Shown in pieces: positions 22,496 through 34,400 of a DNA stretch of 64,000 bases. The stretch is from Eurosta solidaginis. Lineage: Eukaryota; Arthropoda; Insecta; Diptera; Tephritidae. The stretch covers positions 358,625,739 through 358,689,738 of the forward strand of contig NC_090319.1 of the NCBI RefSeq assembly GCF_040869045.1, read 5' to 3'. How positions within the stretch are numbered: the stretch's first letter is position 1; every line of letters begins with the position of its first letter. The notes under the pieces were generated by a model that was not told where the DNA came from, did no database searches, and saw only the letters and a program-made list of their open reading frames with translations. The position numbers were made by a program, and so were the translations under genes.

Positions 22496-22504
22496 CCAAT
22501 TGTT

Positions 22505-22605
22505 CACACCAAATTGTTAGGTACAGGATTCGCCACGGGTAGGTGAGGTTGGCAATCACAACCTCTTGAATCATTTTGGTCGGCAGGTATGCCGCGGATA
22601 TATTC
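22505..22605 (-). repeat. Fragment of the CAA-tailed dispersed repeat
   Basis: Blocks ggattcgccacgggtaggtg and ggtatgccgcggatatattc match the repeat at 18790-19200. It sits between the Cdc5 and Sec24 pieces. Confidence 0.5.
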
Positions 22606-22626
22606 TTGGCACTTGTTATTGATGGC

Positions 22627-23456
22627 TTTTATGATGCCACCAACACAACCTGGACAGACGCCAATGCTCAGTCAACCACCCAAGCCGTGTCAACCCCAAT
22701 ACCCGGACACGTCCGGACGTCCTGGTTATAATGTATGCTAATACAACTAATAATTTGCTGATGATTATTTTTGTGTTATTTTCTTTAGCAACCACCTGAA
22801 CCTGTTACTGGTAAATATCAACAGCCGCAACAGTATGATCAAGCCCAACGCCGTTTAGATCCCGATCAGATGCCAAATCCGATAAGCGTTATCATTGAAA
22901 ATCAAAATAGCGCTGGTGGTGCTTTTATTACTAATGCTCAGGGTTTATTACCACCATTGGTGACCACAAAATATGTGGTAGAAGATCAGGGTAACTCATC
23001 GCCACGTTACGTTAGGTATCGATAATCGAAATTAATGTTTTGTTTGGCAATTACATTGATCTTTCTTCTTTGCAGGTCGTCTTAGTATTGCATACATGCA
23101 ACAGCTGATTTATTAAAAACAACAGCTTTGTCCATTACACTTACCGCCTCACCAATGGCACGAACGCTTGAGGGTGAATATGAGCCACCCATTGTAAATT
23201 TTGGTGAATTGGGTGCAATTAGATCTAATCGTTGCAAGGCTCAATAGCAACTTGTAGATGCTGGTCGTCGTTTCCAATGTCTAATGTGTAAAGTAACAAG
23301 AGATGGTAAAAAAAATCTTTCACTTCTACTTGTGTTCATTGATCCATATTTTTTCTCAACAGTGCCAACTGCATATTTCCAACAGTTGGGCCATACCGGA
23401 CAGCGTGTTGATAAATATGAACGTCCTGAACTTGTATTGGGTACATGAGTATTTGT
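22627..23456 (+). pseudogene. Sec24CD: Sec24C/D fragment, several exons with introns
   Basis: Four exon-like pieces with GT-AG junctions: 22627-22732 (PPTQPGQTPML, SGRPGYN), 22789-23015 (RRLDPDQMPNPISVI, LLPPLVTTKYVVEDQGN), 23076-23305 (TADLL, GEYEPPIVNFGELG, then a zinc-finger region ending RRFQCLMCKV) and 23363-23456 ([25 protein letters not shown]). These match the N-terminal and zinc-finger segments of the COPII coat cargo receptor Sec24C/D. Frameshifts and stops (for example LGT followed by TGA) prevent function. It passes without an intron straight into CCT7-derived sequence. Confidence 0.8.
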
Positions 23457-24453
23457 GTAAAAAATGCTTGGGTACCGATAGCTCTCATGGTAAACCTCAA
23501 CTCATATCCACATCAATGCCTCGCATTCAATTGGGTTCACGTAGTATGGACAAGCATATTGTTGATTCCAGTGGTAAGGCCACAATTTCAAATGATGGGG
23601 CAACCATTATGAAACTATTGGATATTGTGAATCCAGCCGTAAAACTCTAGTAGACATCGCCAAATTTCAAAATGCTGAGGTAAGTTTTTTGTTATATTAG
23701 AATGTGTAGAATAAAAATGTTTCTCTTATCAGGTCGGCGATGGCACCACTTCAGTAGTACTTTAAGCAGGTGAAATCTTAAAACAAGTTAAACCATATGT
23801 TGAGAAAGGCGTGCATGCACGTATCATCATTAAAGCTATACGTAAAGCATTATAATTATGCATGACCAAAATATGACATGGCTGTACATGTGGAAGCGTC
23901 AATCAAAGGAACAGCAAAGTGCTTTATTGGGAAAATGCTCTGCCACAGCAATGTCCTCCAATGTCCAAGAGTATCAGAAAATTGTTAATGCTGAATGGCG
24001 TCTCCTGTACAATAAAATAGGTAAGTAAGGCGCCAATGTTGTGTTTTCTAAACTACCAATTGGTGATGTTGGTACACAGTATTTTGCAGATCGTGAAATG
24101 TTCTGTTAGTGTACCAGAAGAAGATTTGAAACGTACAATGAAAGCTTGTGGTGGAGCTGTTATGACTACAGCTAATGATATTAATTCAAGTGTTTTGGGT
24201 CAATGTGATTACTTTGAAGAACGTCAAGTTGGTGGTGAACATTTCAACATTTTCCAAGGTTTGATAGTGGGTTTGACATTAACTTCATTTTTATAGTTTA
24301 TAATTATTTAAAGGTTGCGTTAATGCTAGAACATATACATTGATTTTACGTGGCGGTGCCGAACAATTTTTGAAAGAAACTGAGCTTCGTTTCATGATGC
24401 TATAATGATTGTGCGGCGTACAATTAAACATGATTCTGTTGTTGCTGGTAAGT
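23457..24453 (+). pseudogene. CCT7: CCT7 (TCP-1 eta chaperonin) fragment with introns
   Basis: Recognisable blocks in order: [42 protein letters not shown] followed by QVKPYVEKGVHAR, EYQKIVNAEWRLLYNK, KLPIGDVGTQYFADRE, EEDLKRTMKACGGAVMTT, YFEERQVGGEHFNIFQG, LILRGGAEQFLKET, and RRTIKHDSVVAG followed by a GTAAGT donor. At least three introns remain. Many stops (for example NPAVKL-TAG), frameshifts and internal losses mark it as non-functional. CCT7 is a subunit of the cytosolic chaperonin that folds actin and tubulin. Confidence 0.85.
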
Positions 24454-24624
24454 CAAAATACAAATTGAAAATAATTTCTAATCTTAAATTGATAAGTAAA
24501 ATTATTAAAAGATTGTGTCCAACTCCGGAAGAAAAAACTATAAAATTTGTGTCAGTGAAATGATAATTATTGCTTTTGGTTGTTATTTTGAGGCATCGTC
24601 ATCGAGTTCCTTCTGATCGTAAAT

Positions 24625-26345
24625 GCCGGTTCTTTTGCATTCTTTTACATGCATAAAGTGCCGTTTAAGCCTTCCTTACCCTCTCCTCCACGTTGAGCTT
24701 CCATGACAGCTTACTGTCTAGGATCCTTCCTAGATATTTTGTGCAAGGTTTCCCCGTAGGGTCGCCCCTCCTAACTTAGGCCTGGTCCATTTAGGGACCT
24801 TGTACCTCTTTGAAAACAAGACCATATGCAACGTCATCTGCGTAAACCGTAAGTTTTTCTGGTCCCTCGTAGAATCCCCTAAGCAGTTGGTTAATGACCA
24901 GCGTCCACAGCAGAGGTGATAGCACCCGGAGTGCCCCTGTCCACTAATTTCGTGGCCGCGTACAATCCCCATTGCGATGTAATCTTACTGCAGTTTAACA
25001 TGCAGTCGATCCATCTGGGTAAGGCTGGATGTACTTTAACGTAATTAAGACCATCAATAATCGCCCATGTAGAAAGCCCCGGCAATGCTTCTAGAGCATA
25101 TTCCTTATATTCCAGGGCTTTTTCTATGCTTATTACCACCCTATGCAATGCGGTGTCTACTGACTTGCCTTTGGTGTACGCCTGTTGTGTTGTGGAGAGC
25201 AGCTTTTCATCCACGTTGGACTTTATGTACACATCTATCAGCCTCTCAAAGGTTTTGAGCAGAAATTATGGGTCAATAATCTTTGGGATACACGTGACCG
25301 ATCTTCCCCGCCTTTGGTAGGAAAGCTACACGAGCAGTTCTCCAAGAGTGCGGTACATGATTCAGTTTATGCACCCATCGAATATTATTTTAAGCCATCC
25401 CACGACCGCCCTACTTGAAACTTGTAGCATGGCCGGACATGTACCATCTGAGCCCGGCGATTTCACCACCACTACGAGGTCCTCAGTAGTGTAATTAGGC
25501 AGCATATATGAATGCAGCTGTTTCCTTACCATTACTACAGCTCGCACCCGTCCTTCCGTTTGCGCATAGTAAACGCCAAATCCGCGCGCGCTAAGTCCAA
25601 AACCCTTTCCTCCCGATGGAAGCCACGGCTCCTGGATCAGCGCGTTAGGAGGAGGGGTTCGCTCGACGCCACTTTACTGTGTTGGAGGTTTATCTGTATG
25701 ACTCGCAGTACCAATGGGCTGCTTGTCCCCCTCCAGCACCTTCATCGTGACGTCGTCGTCCTCCTCTAGCCCTTTTGGTTTAGAGTGTTCGAAGCCCCCT
25801 TCAGCCTCTTGTACCTGTTGTGCCGGGTGTTCCTCTGTGCGACTCAGCACCATCTGGCTGTTGGTCCCCTTCTAACACATTCGGGGTGACGTGGGCTACC
25901 TCCACCTGTCTTTTTTCCCTTAGGCTTTTGAGGTCCTTTTCGACGTCCACCGTGTTAGGACTTTAATACCCGCGACTTCTTTTCCTGAGTCGCATATACA
26001 TTTTGCCTGTACCTAAGGACATTTTTCCAAGCTGCGCGTACAATATATCCTCCGCCTGCTTGTTTATTTGGAAGATGTATAACTAACCTTCATCCGTAGG
26101 CCGAGATACAGTAAGGACCTTCGAATCCTGTGTCGGTATGTTCGGATTCTGATTTTGCAAAAGTCGCAGTGTATCCTCCGACTTCATCACGCATGGTATC
26201 CATACCTTAACTTTTGTTACCTTGGGGATTTGCGCTTTATCCACCATCTCAAAACGAGCGTTCGTGCCCTGCCTTTGGAGGTTTGGAACCACTTCCTCCA
26301 GCCATCGCAAGCTCGCGATGTTGTCGCACGCTATCATCTTCATAC
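24625..26345 (-). mobile_element. LOA-like non-LTR retrotransposon, rearranged copy
   Basis: Minus-strand pieces: an ORF1-type C-terminal block (26343-26083; LRWLEEVVPNLQ, TKVKVWIPCVM, LQNQNPNIPT), then RT pieces (25547-25362, PNYTTEDLVVVVKSPGSDG; 25232-24891, QAYTKGKSVDTALHRVV, YVKVHPALPRWIDCMLNC, KLVDRGTP), then text matching 15790-15890. The endonuclease and the RNase H end are missing, and the end at 24625 is abrupt. It interrupts the host-gene mosaic. Confidence 0.75.
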
Positions 26346-26438
26346 CATTATACCATCCCCCGAATCAAAGGTTGGAAGGAGCTTACTTGGTTATTCCCGC
26401 ATCATCTTAACTTACTTACTTACTTACTTAATTGGCGC

Positions 26439-26648
26439 TTAACCGTCTAAACGGTTATGGCCGTCCAACAAGGCGCGCCAGTCGCTCCTTCGCTCCGCCA
26501 ACCGGCGCCAATTGGTCACACCAAGGGAGTTTAAATCGTTTTCCACCTGGTCCTTCCAACGGAGTGGGGGCCGCCCTCTACCTCTGCTTCCATAGGCGGG
26601 TTCCGATAGAAACACTTTCTTGGCCGGAGCATCATCTTTCATTCGCAT
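26439..26648 (-). pseudogene. RTE-like element C-terminus
   Basis: MRMKDDAPAKKV ... SRGRGRPPLRWKDQVE ... LGVTNWRRLAERRSDWR is the usual C-terminal end of these RT proteins, separated from the RT frame by a small deletion. Confidence 0.8.
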
Positions 26649-26675
26649 AACATGGCCTAGCGCAGCCGCTGCGTT

Positions 26676-27800
26676 TTAATTCGTTGGACTATGTTGATGT
26701 CTGCGTATAGCTCGTACAGCTCTTCTTCGGTACTCGCCATCGCCAACGCGTAGAGGTCCATAAATCTTTCGAAGAACTTTTCTCTCGAACACTCCCAAAG
26801 CCGCTTCATCTGCTGTTGTCATGGTCCATGCTTCTGCCCCATATAGCAGGACGGGTACGATAAGTGACTTGTAGAGTATGATTTTCGTTCGCCGAGAGAG
26901 GACTTTACTTTTCAATTGCCTACCTAGTCCAAAGTAGCATTTATTGGCAAGATTGATTCTTCGCTGGATTTCAGTGCTGATGTTGTTGCTAGTGTTGATG
27001 CTGGTTCCCAAATAAACGAAGTCTTTTACTATTTCGAAATTATGGCTGCCAACAGTAGCGTGGTTGCCAAGGCGCATATGCGCTGACTCTTTGCTCGATG
27101 ACAGCAGGTACTTCGTTTTGTCCTCATTCACCATCAAACCCATCTTTACCGCTTCTTTTTCCAGCTTGGAGTAAGCAGAACTAACAGCGCGGGTGTTTAG
27201 GCCGATGATATCAATGTCATCAGCATATGCCAGTAATTGCACGCTTTTATAGTATATTGTTCCAGTGCGGTTAAGTTCTGCAGCTAGTATAATTTTCTCC
27301 AGCATCAAATTAAAGAAATCGCACGATAGGGGGTCACCCTGTCTGAAACCTCGTTTAGTTTCGAACGGCTCGGAGAGGTCCTTCCCAATTCTGACTGAGC
27401 TGATGGTGTTGCTCAACGTCATTTTGCACAGCCGTATAAGTTTTGCGGGGAAACCAAATTCAGACATAGCGGCATATAGGCAGCTCCTTTTCGTGCTGTC
27501 GAAGGCGGCTTTAAAGTCGACGAAGAGGTGATGTGTGTCGATTCTCTTTTCACGGTTTTTTTCCAAGATTTGGCGCATTGTGAAAATCTGGTCGATGGTA
27601 GATTTACCAGGTCTGAAGCCGCACTGATAAGGTCCAATCAGCCGGTTCACGGTGGGCTTCAATCTTTCGCACAATACACTTGAAAGGACCTTATATGCGA
27701 TATTAAGAAGGCTGATTCCACGATAGTTGGTGCATTTTGCAGTATCCCCCTTCTTGTGGACTGGGCAAAGAACACTTATATTCCAACCGCTCGAGGTCAA
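26676..27800 (-). pseudogene. RTE-like reverse transcriptase
   Basis: 374 codons, near-complete RT: SVLCPVHKKGD, YRGISLLNIAYKVLS, QCGFRPGKSTIDQIF, HLFVDFKAAFDS (motif A), FRQGDPLSCDFFNL, LLAYADDIDIIG (motif C), DFVYLGTSIN, VPVLLYGAEAW and FERKVLRKIYG. It then runs out of frame at about 26750-26664, where the expected ELYELYADINIVQR text is visible in the next frame with a small deletion. The first methionine is internal to the domain. Confidence 0.85.
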
Positions 27801-28053
27801 AGGTCATTGCCTTAATAGCACCGCAGAAAAATTCCTCCAATTCTTTTCTCCTAGAGAGAACAATAATTGGGGAATAGGAATTTCAAATCTTCGAATTCCG
27901 CTGATTTGCCAATTGAAATTTTGTTGCGCATTTCTATTTTTGTTAACAAATTAAAAGTTTAGTTATTGTTGCGAATTTGTTTAAAATTGAGAAAAAAAAA
28001 TATAAGCAAAGCAACAGGGAGCAACAAACGAATGATGCAACCATCTTTCACAC

Positions 28054-29135
28054 GTTGTTATTGTAGCAGTGCTTCGCCCCATCCAATAGGTGCGACCGAT
28101 CAGAAATTATCATCAATATCCTCTAACGGGAGTCCAAGGAAACTTGCTGTTTCGACATGGGGGACCATAATGAAAGGGGTGTTAGAGGCGTTGATTCCAC
28201 ATTACAATTAAAGAGATGGTTGGTGTCATGTGGGGACACATTGCAAGCGGGGCATACATTTTGTATGTCGGGGTTGATTCTGGATAGGTAAGAGTTTAAC
28301 CTGTTACAGTATCCAGAACGAAGTTGAGCTAGAGTGACTCGCTTTTCTCTGGGGAGTATGCGTTCCTCTTCCGCGAGGTTTGGATACTTTTCTTTCAGTA
28401 CTGGATTCACCGGGCAATTCCTAGCATAACGGTCCGACGCTTGTTTATGGAATTCACCAAGGACCTGCTTGTGTTTTCTCGCTTCATACGGCTGGGTTCT
28501 CAGGAGCCGTATTTCCTCAAAATGCTTACGGAGATGACTCCTTAGGCCCCTAGGCGGTGCTGGTTGACCAATCAGATGTCTGTTGGGATGCTCAGGTTTC
28601 TGGGTATTCAACAGGAACTGTTTGGCCAGCATATCATTTCTCTCCCTGATGGGGAGTATTCTCGCCTCATTATGCAGATGGTGTTCTGGGGACATAAGAA
28701 GACAGCCCGTGGCAATTCTGAGAGCAGTATTTTGGCTTCTTCTGTGGGTAATTTTTAGGCTTGGCGACTATATGGGTGACGCATAGCACTTAATCGGCTG
28801 GCTAATTGCTTTGTGTGTAGTCATGAGCGTTTCTTTATCCTTTCCCCAGGTACTGCCAGCGAGGGATTTGAGGATTTTGATACGGCTCTGATTTCTCGGA
28901 ACAATTGCGGCTGCGTGCTCACCAAAATGTAGATCCTGATGAAAGTCACACCCAAAATTTTAAGGTGTAAGACAGTCGGTAGGGTAATGTCATATGGTCG
29001 ACATTTGGCGCGGCATATTTTAAAAAGGATCACCGATGATTTGGTTGGTTGCAATATCAGGTTTCGCGAGGCGACAAAACTGGAGAGATTGGGGAGATAG
29101 CTGTTTATTTTATTACAAAGCTCATCGGTGTAGGA
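28054..29135 (-). mobile_element. 2A/PHD non-LTR retrotransposon, 5'-truncated copy
   Basis: Second copy of the element at 38177-42223, here on the minus strand. It starts inside RT (29135 corresponds to about 41115) and ends with the same ACAA-type tail (28054-28066). The frame 28695-28123 ([16 protein letters not shown] ... CPACNVSPHDTNHLF) is open, with most residues identical to the full copy; 28821-29054 holds the preceding RT part in another frame. Typical incomplete insertion. Confidence 0.85.
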
Positions 29136-29419
29136 AACAATAGCATAGGTGTAGAAGCAATAGTGACTCCTTCTGGTGGTAAACGTAGCTATTGAAGTTA
29201 AACAGAAATTTGATGAATATGAGTTTTTTTTAAGTTATTGTAAAAAAGCGTTGAGGATTTTTAATATCTTACGAGGTACCTTCGTACGTGTTTCTAAGAA
29301 TGAAGAATGAGACCTATTCAAACATCGCTATACTTTAACATACGATACTTTACCCCATTTTAACACAACTATCATTTATTGATTTTATTAAATTTTATAA
29401 AATGTTTCTTCCTCCACAG

Positions 29420-30068
29420 TTCCATTTCCGTATTGGATGGTAAATATGGCTTTCGCATTTTCTCCATCAATAACTAACAAGGTGGAAAAAATCTATGCGC
29501 GTAAATCGCAACATATCTTGGTCGAGCGTTTCTTCAATAGCTCTCTAGTGGTGATGGTGACAGCAGAAAAACCCAACTGTTTACAAATGTTACAATATAT
29601 CAATTGTGTCTACGGCTCAAATACCCACATTATATGAATGAATCGAACGCACCTAATTGTCTGCCTAACGGATAGTATACATATTCATCAAATCGAAAAT
29701 ATTGCATCAAGCGAACTGGGTCTGAATACTGAAACAGTACACATATTCAAAATCGATGAGGAGGCTGTGATGATGGTATAGGGTGAGTTGTTGAATAACA
29801 TACGAAAACCACTTTAACCCATCTATATATTTGCATTACAGCTAAAGCTTTACAAACAGCAAAAATCGCTGGCGCCAAGCAATTGGAAAAGGCAGTGAAG
29901 CATTCATCACACTGTACGGATGGTGTAAAGTTAGAAACTGCTGTTGTAACAGCTGCCACCGACACAACGGTCATCTCTACTTCGCCGAGTAACGGCTCGT
30001 CCGACTATCTATCGAAGACAGTATAATCATATCTTTTGCCAACACAGGTTAGCGATGTGCTTGCACAG
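29420..30068 (+). pseudogene. Atg18: Atg18/WIPI fragment with intron retained
   Basis: After an acceptor (cctccacag), SVLDGKYGFRIFSIN, KVEKIYARKSQHILVERFF, SSLVVMVTAEKPN, NRTHLIVCLTDSI and IHQIENI match the first WD-repeat blades of the PI3P-binding autophagy protein Atg18/WIPI, followed directly by SELGLNTETVHIFKID, which belongs much later in the protein, so a middle part is deleted. After an intron (ending ttgcattacag, 29840): AKALQTAKIAGAKQLEKA ... DYLSKTV, then LPTQVSDV. In-frame stops and frame changes show it is dead. It belongs to the mosaic beginning at 22150. Confidence 0.7.
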
Positions 30069-30069
30069 G

Positions 30070-31900
30070 AAAAGATTTCAATTGGAAAACAAAAACCAAT
30101 TAAGAGAGTTTATTTATTCTTAAAGTATTTACTTTTCTTTATATCAACAGTATTAATTTAAGTTGCAATATCACGTATATATAAAATAAGGGATGTGATA
30201 CGATTGCTGACGGAATTAGATTTGAAACCAATCAATACTCCTGCTATGGGTCGCAGAATTATTGCTTGAATGATTAGATTTAGAACAATAATAAGTCTGA
30301 CTCAATTACTAGTCGTACATTTTTAAGTTCATCTATTACGACAGCAATTGGATTCCACGACACCTTTGAATATTCTTGATCTGAAAAAAAAGAGTAAATC
30401 TAATCTGAATTTCTAATTAGCTTTTAGTTGTAGATTTAAATTGATTCAAATAATTGGAGTTTTTTCTAAAGCTCAAAATTATTTTCTGTTCGCTTGGAAA
30501 AGATTTCAATTGGAAAACAAAAACCAATAAGGCGAGTTTGTTTACTATTAAAATAATTACTTTTCTTTATATCAACTGTATTAATTTAAGTTGCAATTTC
30601 ATGTGCATATATAATAAGGGATGTCGTAATACGATTGCTGTCGGAATTAGATTTGAAACCAATCAATACTCCTGCTAAGGGTTTCAGAATTATTTCTTGA
30701 ATGATTAGATTTAGAACAATAATAAGTCTGACTCAATTACTAGTCGTACATTTTTAAATTCATCAATTATGACAGCAATCGGATTCTACGACACCTCTGA
30801 ATATTCTTGATCTGAAAAAAGAGTATACCTAATCTGAATTTCTACTAAGCTTTCAGTTGTAGATTATTCAAATAATTGAAGTTTTTTCTAAAGCTTAAAA
30901 TTATTTTCTACTCGCTTAGAAAAGATTTCAATTGGAAAACAAAAACCAATTAAGAGAGTTTATGTTATTATTAAAGTACTTACTTTTCTTTATATCAATT
31001 GTATTAATTTAAGTTGCAATATCACGTATATATAAAATAAGGGATGTGATACGATTGCTGACGGAATTAGATTTGAAACCAATCAATACTCCTGCTATGG
31101 GTCGCAGAATTATTGCTTGAATGATTAGATTTAGAACAATAATAAGTCTGACTCAATTACTAGTCGTACATTTTTAAGTTCATCTATTACGACAGCAATT
31201 GGATTCCACGACACCTTTGAATATTCTTGATCTGAAAAAAAAGAGTAAATCTAATCTGAATTTCTAATTAGCTTTTAGTTGTAGATTTAAATTGATTCAA
31301 ATAATTGGAGTTTTTTCTAAAGCTCAAAATTATTTTCTGTTCGCTTGGAAAAGATTTCAATTGGAAAACAAAAACCAATAAGGCGAGTTTGTTTACTATT
31401 AAAATAATTACTTTTCTTTATATCAACTGTATTAATTTAAGTTGCAATTTCATGTGCATATATAATAAGGGATGTCGTAATACGATTGCTGTCGGAATTA
31501 GATTTGAAACCAATCAATACTCCTGCTAAGGGTTTCAGAATTATTTCTTGAATGATTAGATTTAGAACAATAATAAGTCTGACTCAATTACTAGTCGTAC
31601 ATTTTTAAATTCATCAATTATGACAGCAATCGGATTCTACGACACCTTTGAATATTCATGATCTGAAAAAAGAGTAAACCTAATCTGAATTTCTACTAAG
31701 CTTTAAGTTGTAGATTATTCAAATAATTGGAGTTTTTTCTAAAGCTTAATATTATTTTTTTGCTCGCTTAGAAGACATTGGAAAACAAAAACCAATTAAG
31801 CGAGTTTATTTATTATTAAAGTTCTTCTGTTTTATATGAACTGGATTAATATAAGTTCCAATTTCATGTACATATATAATAATATTGAAAATAATAAATA
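30070..31900 (+). repeat. Tandem satellite-like array with 851-bp higher-order unit
   Basis: Equivalent points (aaaagatttcaattgg or derived) at 30070, 30498, 30920, 31349 and 31771 give alternating monomers of about 428 and 422 bp. Alternate monomers are far more alike than neighbours: a 225-bp stretch (30454-30678) is repeated without a residue change in its frame at 31305-31529, 851 bp away. The dimer was therefore duplicated recently as a block. The last unit is partial and diverged. No gene is seen. Confidence 0.9.
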
Positions 31901-32741
31901 TTGAAAATTCAATTTTTTTGGTTCATATTTTATTCATATGGCTGCTCCAGGTAAAGTAAATCTGCAGGTAAAATTCACGTTATATGGCGGTTATATAAAT
32001 GGTAAAACCGCAGTAAAATTGATTGTCAAATGGCTCGAAAATGTAGAGTGAAATGACGGAAAAATGACCGCCATTTGACGAGCATTGTGACGTGTGTGAG
32101 TAGCACAGTGCTATGCTGACATCCTATAAGTGGGAGCGGAATGCACGATCACATTAATAGGAACGAAACGGAAAATTTGGTCACAAAAGTTAATCACGCC
32201 CATGCAAACGTGACTATGAATATAACCGCTGCAGAAAGTCACAATGACCGTAAAATGACTAGTAAAATGACGTGGAGCGTTTTTGCAGGGTTGGTTCATC
32301 TCTACAGGAACGAAACAACATACCTTTATTGATATTGTCAAAATCTGCATGTTGGTGTAAGGCGAATGCGCTAATTTTTGACCGTTTGCAGTTTTATGCA
32401 AAAACACCTAATTAAAGTTTGAAAAATTGTGAAAATAATTCGAAATAATTATGTAAAAGTGCAGATTATAAATATGTAATCTATTTATATTTATTTAATA
32501 TTAATTCCAGCCTATTACAACATCAAAAATTAAATTGGAAAAAATTCCTGTTTCCATAAGTATGCATGCAAAATGGTCAATGGCAACAGTGCTTATCTGT
32601 AAACAATACACACACAAATAAGTTACGTACATGTACACAGACGCACACATTGATTCCTACGGGCTTGAGGGTTCGGTCAAACGTTTTTCGTACGACAAAC
32701 GTCCGTACGTACGGCACACGTCGGTGGGTAATTGCCGCTTT
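31901..32741. other. No recognisable gene; AAATGAC-rich patch
   Basis: The interval 32050-32280 repeats short AAAATGAC/GAAATGAC words; the rest is AT-rich. Near 32680-32715 there are overlapping GTACG palindromes. I see no coding or element signature. Confidence 0.45.
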
Positions 32742-33127
32742 AGAAATTGAAGTTTATTTCGCCTTTTGAGTGGGTCACATACAAAATTTCGCGAAGCACT
32801 GTTGTAAACATTCCCACTATACAAGAAAAATGGTTGCTAACATATTTTTTTTTTTTTAACATATTTTTTGTCCCATTTATTTGTTAAATAGCAGTTTTTA
32901 ACTGTGAAAATGTTAGAAAAGTACCAACGATTGCGAGAAATAATTTCACTTGCAAATTGTAAAAGCACCTTTAGCCAAAGCAAAAGTCGAATTCTTCTTC
33001 TTATGCTTCGCTGGCAACAAAAGTTGGAAACTGACTACTTTTTCATGTCAGATGGCATCAGTGTCGCTTGATCTACTGTTCTACATAAAAAAATACGTGC
33101 AATCTACTTACTATGAATAAGATTGTG
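32742..33127 (+). repeat. Dispersed ~380-bp repeat, copy B (partner at 9616-9995)
   Basis: Collinear with 9616-9995 (acaaaatttcgcgaagcactg, cgaattcttcttcttatgc, cagatggc). It ends where an LOA-like fragment begins. Confidence 0.65.
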
Positions 33128-33392
33128 TTGAACATTGGATGAAGCTATACGACTCTGGCCGTAGGTCTGCTCTAATTCTGCTCCGAGGCATTGAGGCTCG
33201 TTGCAGTTGTTAACGCTCTGTTCTTCGCCATCAGGTCTACAGAATGGTATACAGTGCAGCTGTCGGGCTTGTTTTCAGAGCTCCCTCTATGCTAAGCATT
33301 GAAAGCTTGCATATTTCCTGAAACTTTTTTAGGTAGTGCCTTTTTTGTGTGGCCAATCAACAAACAAGGACTCCTTAATATAGGATAGGTTT
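33128..33392 (-). repeat. LOA-like element fragment (RT-RNase H junction)
   Basis: In reverse complement it aligns to about 15946-16205 of the LOA-like element: CCTATCCTATA, GGCCACACAAAAA, CAATGCTTAGCAT, ACAGCTGCACTGTAT and AGCGTTAACAACTGCAAC are shared. Frames are broken. Confidence 0.75.
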
Positions 33393-33739
33393 TACTGTAA
33401 AAGTATCGGGTACCCCATAGTATCGAATTAAAAAGTCTTGTACTTAAAGCATCGATACATTCATTCATTCCATTCATTCCTTCATAATATTTATATTTCA
33501 CATTATTTACAATGGTATTACACTGAACCCCCAAAGCTGTGCGCTACTGAAATGACAAGACAAATGTGGGGATCAATTATAAACCATTAAATGAGCTCTC
33601 AATATATCTTTGATATAATTGTTGCAATAAGAGCTTCAACTCTGACAGAAGAGCTCTTAACTATTCGCCTGGTTTACATTCCACAGACTTCTTTGTGTAG
33701 CACGACCCACCCAACTATAGTTTTAAATCATTTATTAAA
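33393..33739. other. No recognisable gene
   Basis: AT-rich. A CATT/ATTC run lies at 33455-33482. Nothing else can be supported. Confidence 0.5.
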
Positions 33740-33829
33740 AAATTTATTTTTTTTTTTCAAAAAACTGTTATCGACAACGTTGTTAGCGGACATTTTTGGG
33801 TCGGACATGGTATACATATTGTGACGAAT
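33740..33829 (+). repeat. Left half of a repeat split by the LTR element
   Basis: Aaaaaactgttatcgacaa, ggacatttttgggtcggac and ggtatacat match 37863-37921. The continuation is at 37309 on the other side of the LTR element. Confidence 0.75.
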
Positions 33830-34341
33830 ATTAGCAACACTAAGGGATACTATCATCTCTAAGCCGATGCTAAGCAGTGACTTATATGCACATCAATAGA
33901 TCAATCATTATGTCTACACATATGTACGTACACGCAGCGGAGAAGAGACGCATAAACACATGCAGATATCTTATCTGAGATGCTCCCAAAAGTATGCAAT
34001 TATAATTGTGGAAGTGTCACTCACAAATACACGCGCATATGAGAAGCTATACACGTGCATCTGTAGTTATAATTATATAGCAGTAACTAAGTAAATTCTG
34101 GAAGAGCCTAGAAGTATGCAAACGAGAAATCACAGAGTATAAAAGGCAGCAACAGTAGAGGCACGAGAATCAGTTTGATGTAAGACGCTATCTGGCGAGC
34201 AATAGTAGTGTTATCTTGGAAGTACTTTAATAAAGGCCATTTTGCATTATTGAGTAGTGGAGGTATTTATTCAACAGTTTAGTGATTAACGTTAGCAGAA
34301 GATTGCAAATAAGGGGAATTGCAGTAAGTAAAATCGTTACA
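33830..34341 (+). repeat. 5' LTR
   Basis: 512 bp, TG...CA. A TATAAAA box (34138-34144) and AATAAA (34229-34234) lie about 90 bp apart and define a short R region. About 94% similar by eye to the 3' LTR, with small indels, for example gtaagta versus gta before the end. Confidence 0.9.
34138..34144 (+). promoter_or_regulatory. LTR TATA box
   Basis: TATAAAA within gagtataaaaggcagc, conserved in both LTRs; it is followed at a plausible distance by the polyadenylation signal AATAAA at 34229. Confidence 0.65.
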
Positions 34342-34343
34342 AT

Positions 34344-34355
34344 TGGTGTCAGAAG
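34344..34355 (+). promoter_or_regulatory. tRNA primer binding site
   Basis: TGGTGTCAGAAG begins 2 bp after the 5' LTR and would pair with a tRNA ending CTTCTGACACCA, probably a tRNA-Leu (inference from memory of other Gypsy elements). Confidence 0.7.
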
Positions 34356-34400
34356 AGGAATTGTTGAATAAATTCCGAAGACTTCGAATACAACTTGGAC

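Larger units (their letters stand above)
26405..27870 (-). mobile_element. RTE-like non-LTR retrotransposon, 5'-truncated
   Basis: An RT frame (27800-26676) and a downstream C-terminal piece (26648-26439), ending in a TAAG-repeat tail (TTAC repeats at 26411-26430 on the plus strand). Microsatellite tails of this kind and the C-terminal GRGRPPLRWKDQVE block fit RTE-type elements. The endonuclease is missing, consistent with incomplete reverse transcription. Confidence 0.8.

Noticed and set aside
24036..24296. Functional CCT7 exon gene model
   Set aside because: Although 86 codons are open, the neighbouring exons contain stops and frameshifts and other pieces are missing.
29437..29637. Functional Atg18 gene
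   Set aside because: Middle blades are deleted, with in-frame stops after NTHII and MMV.
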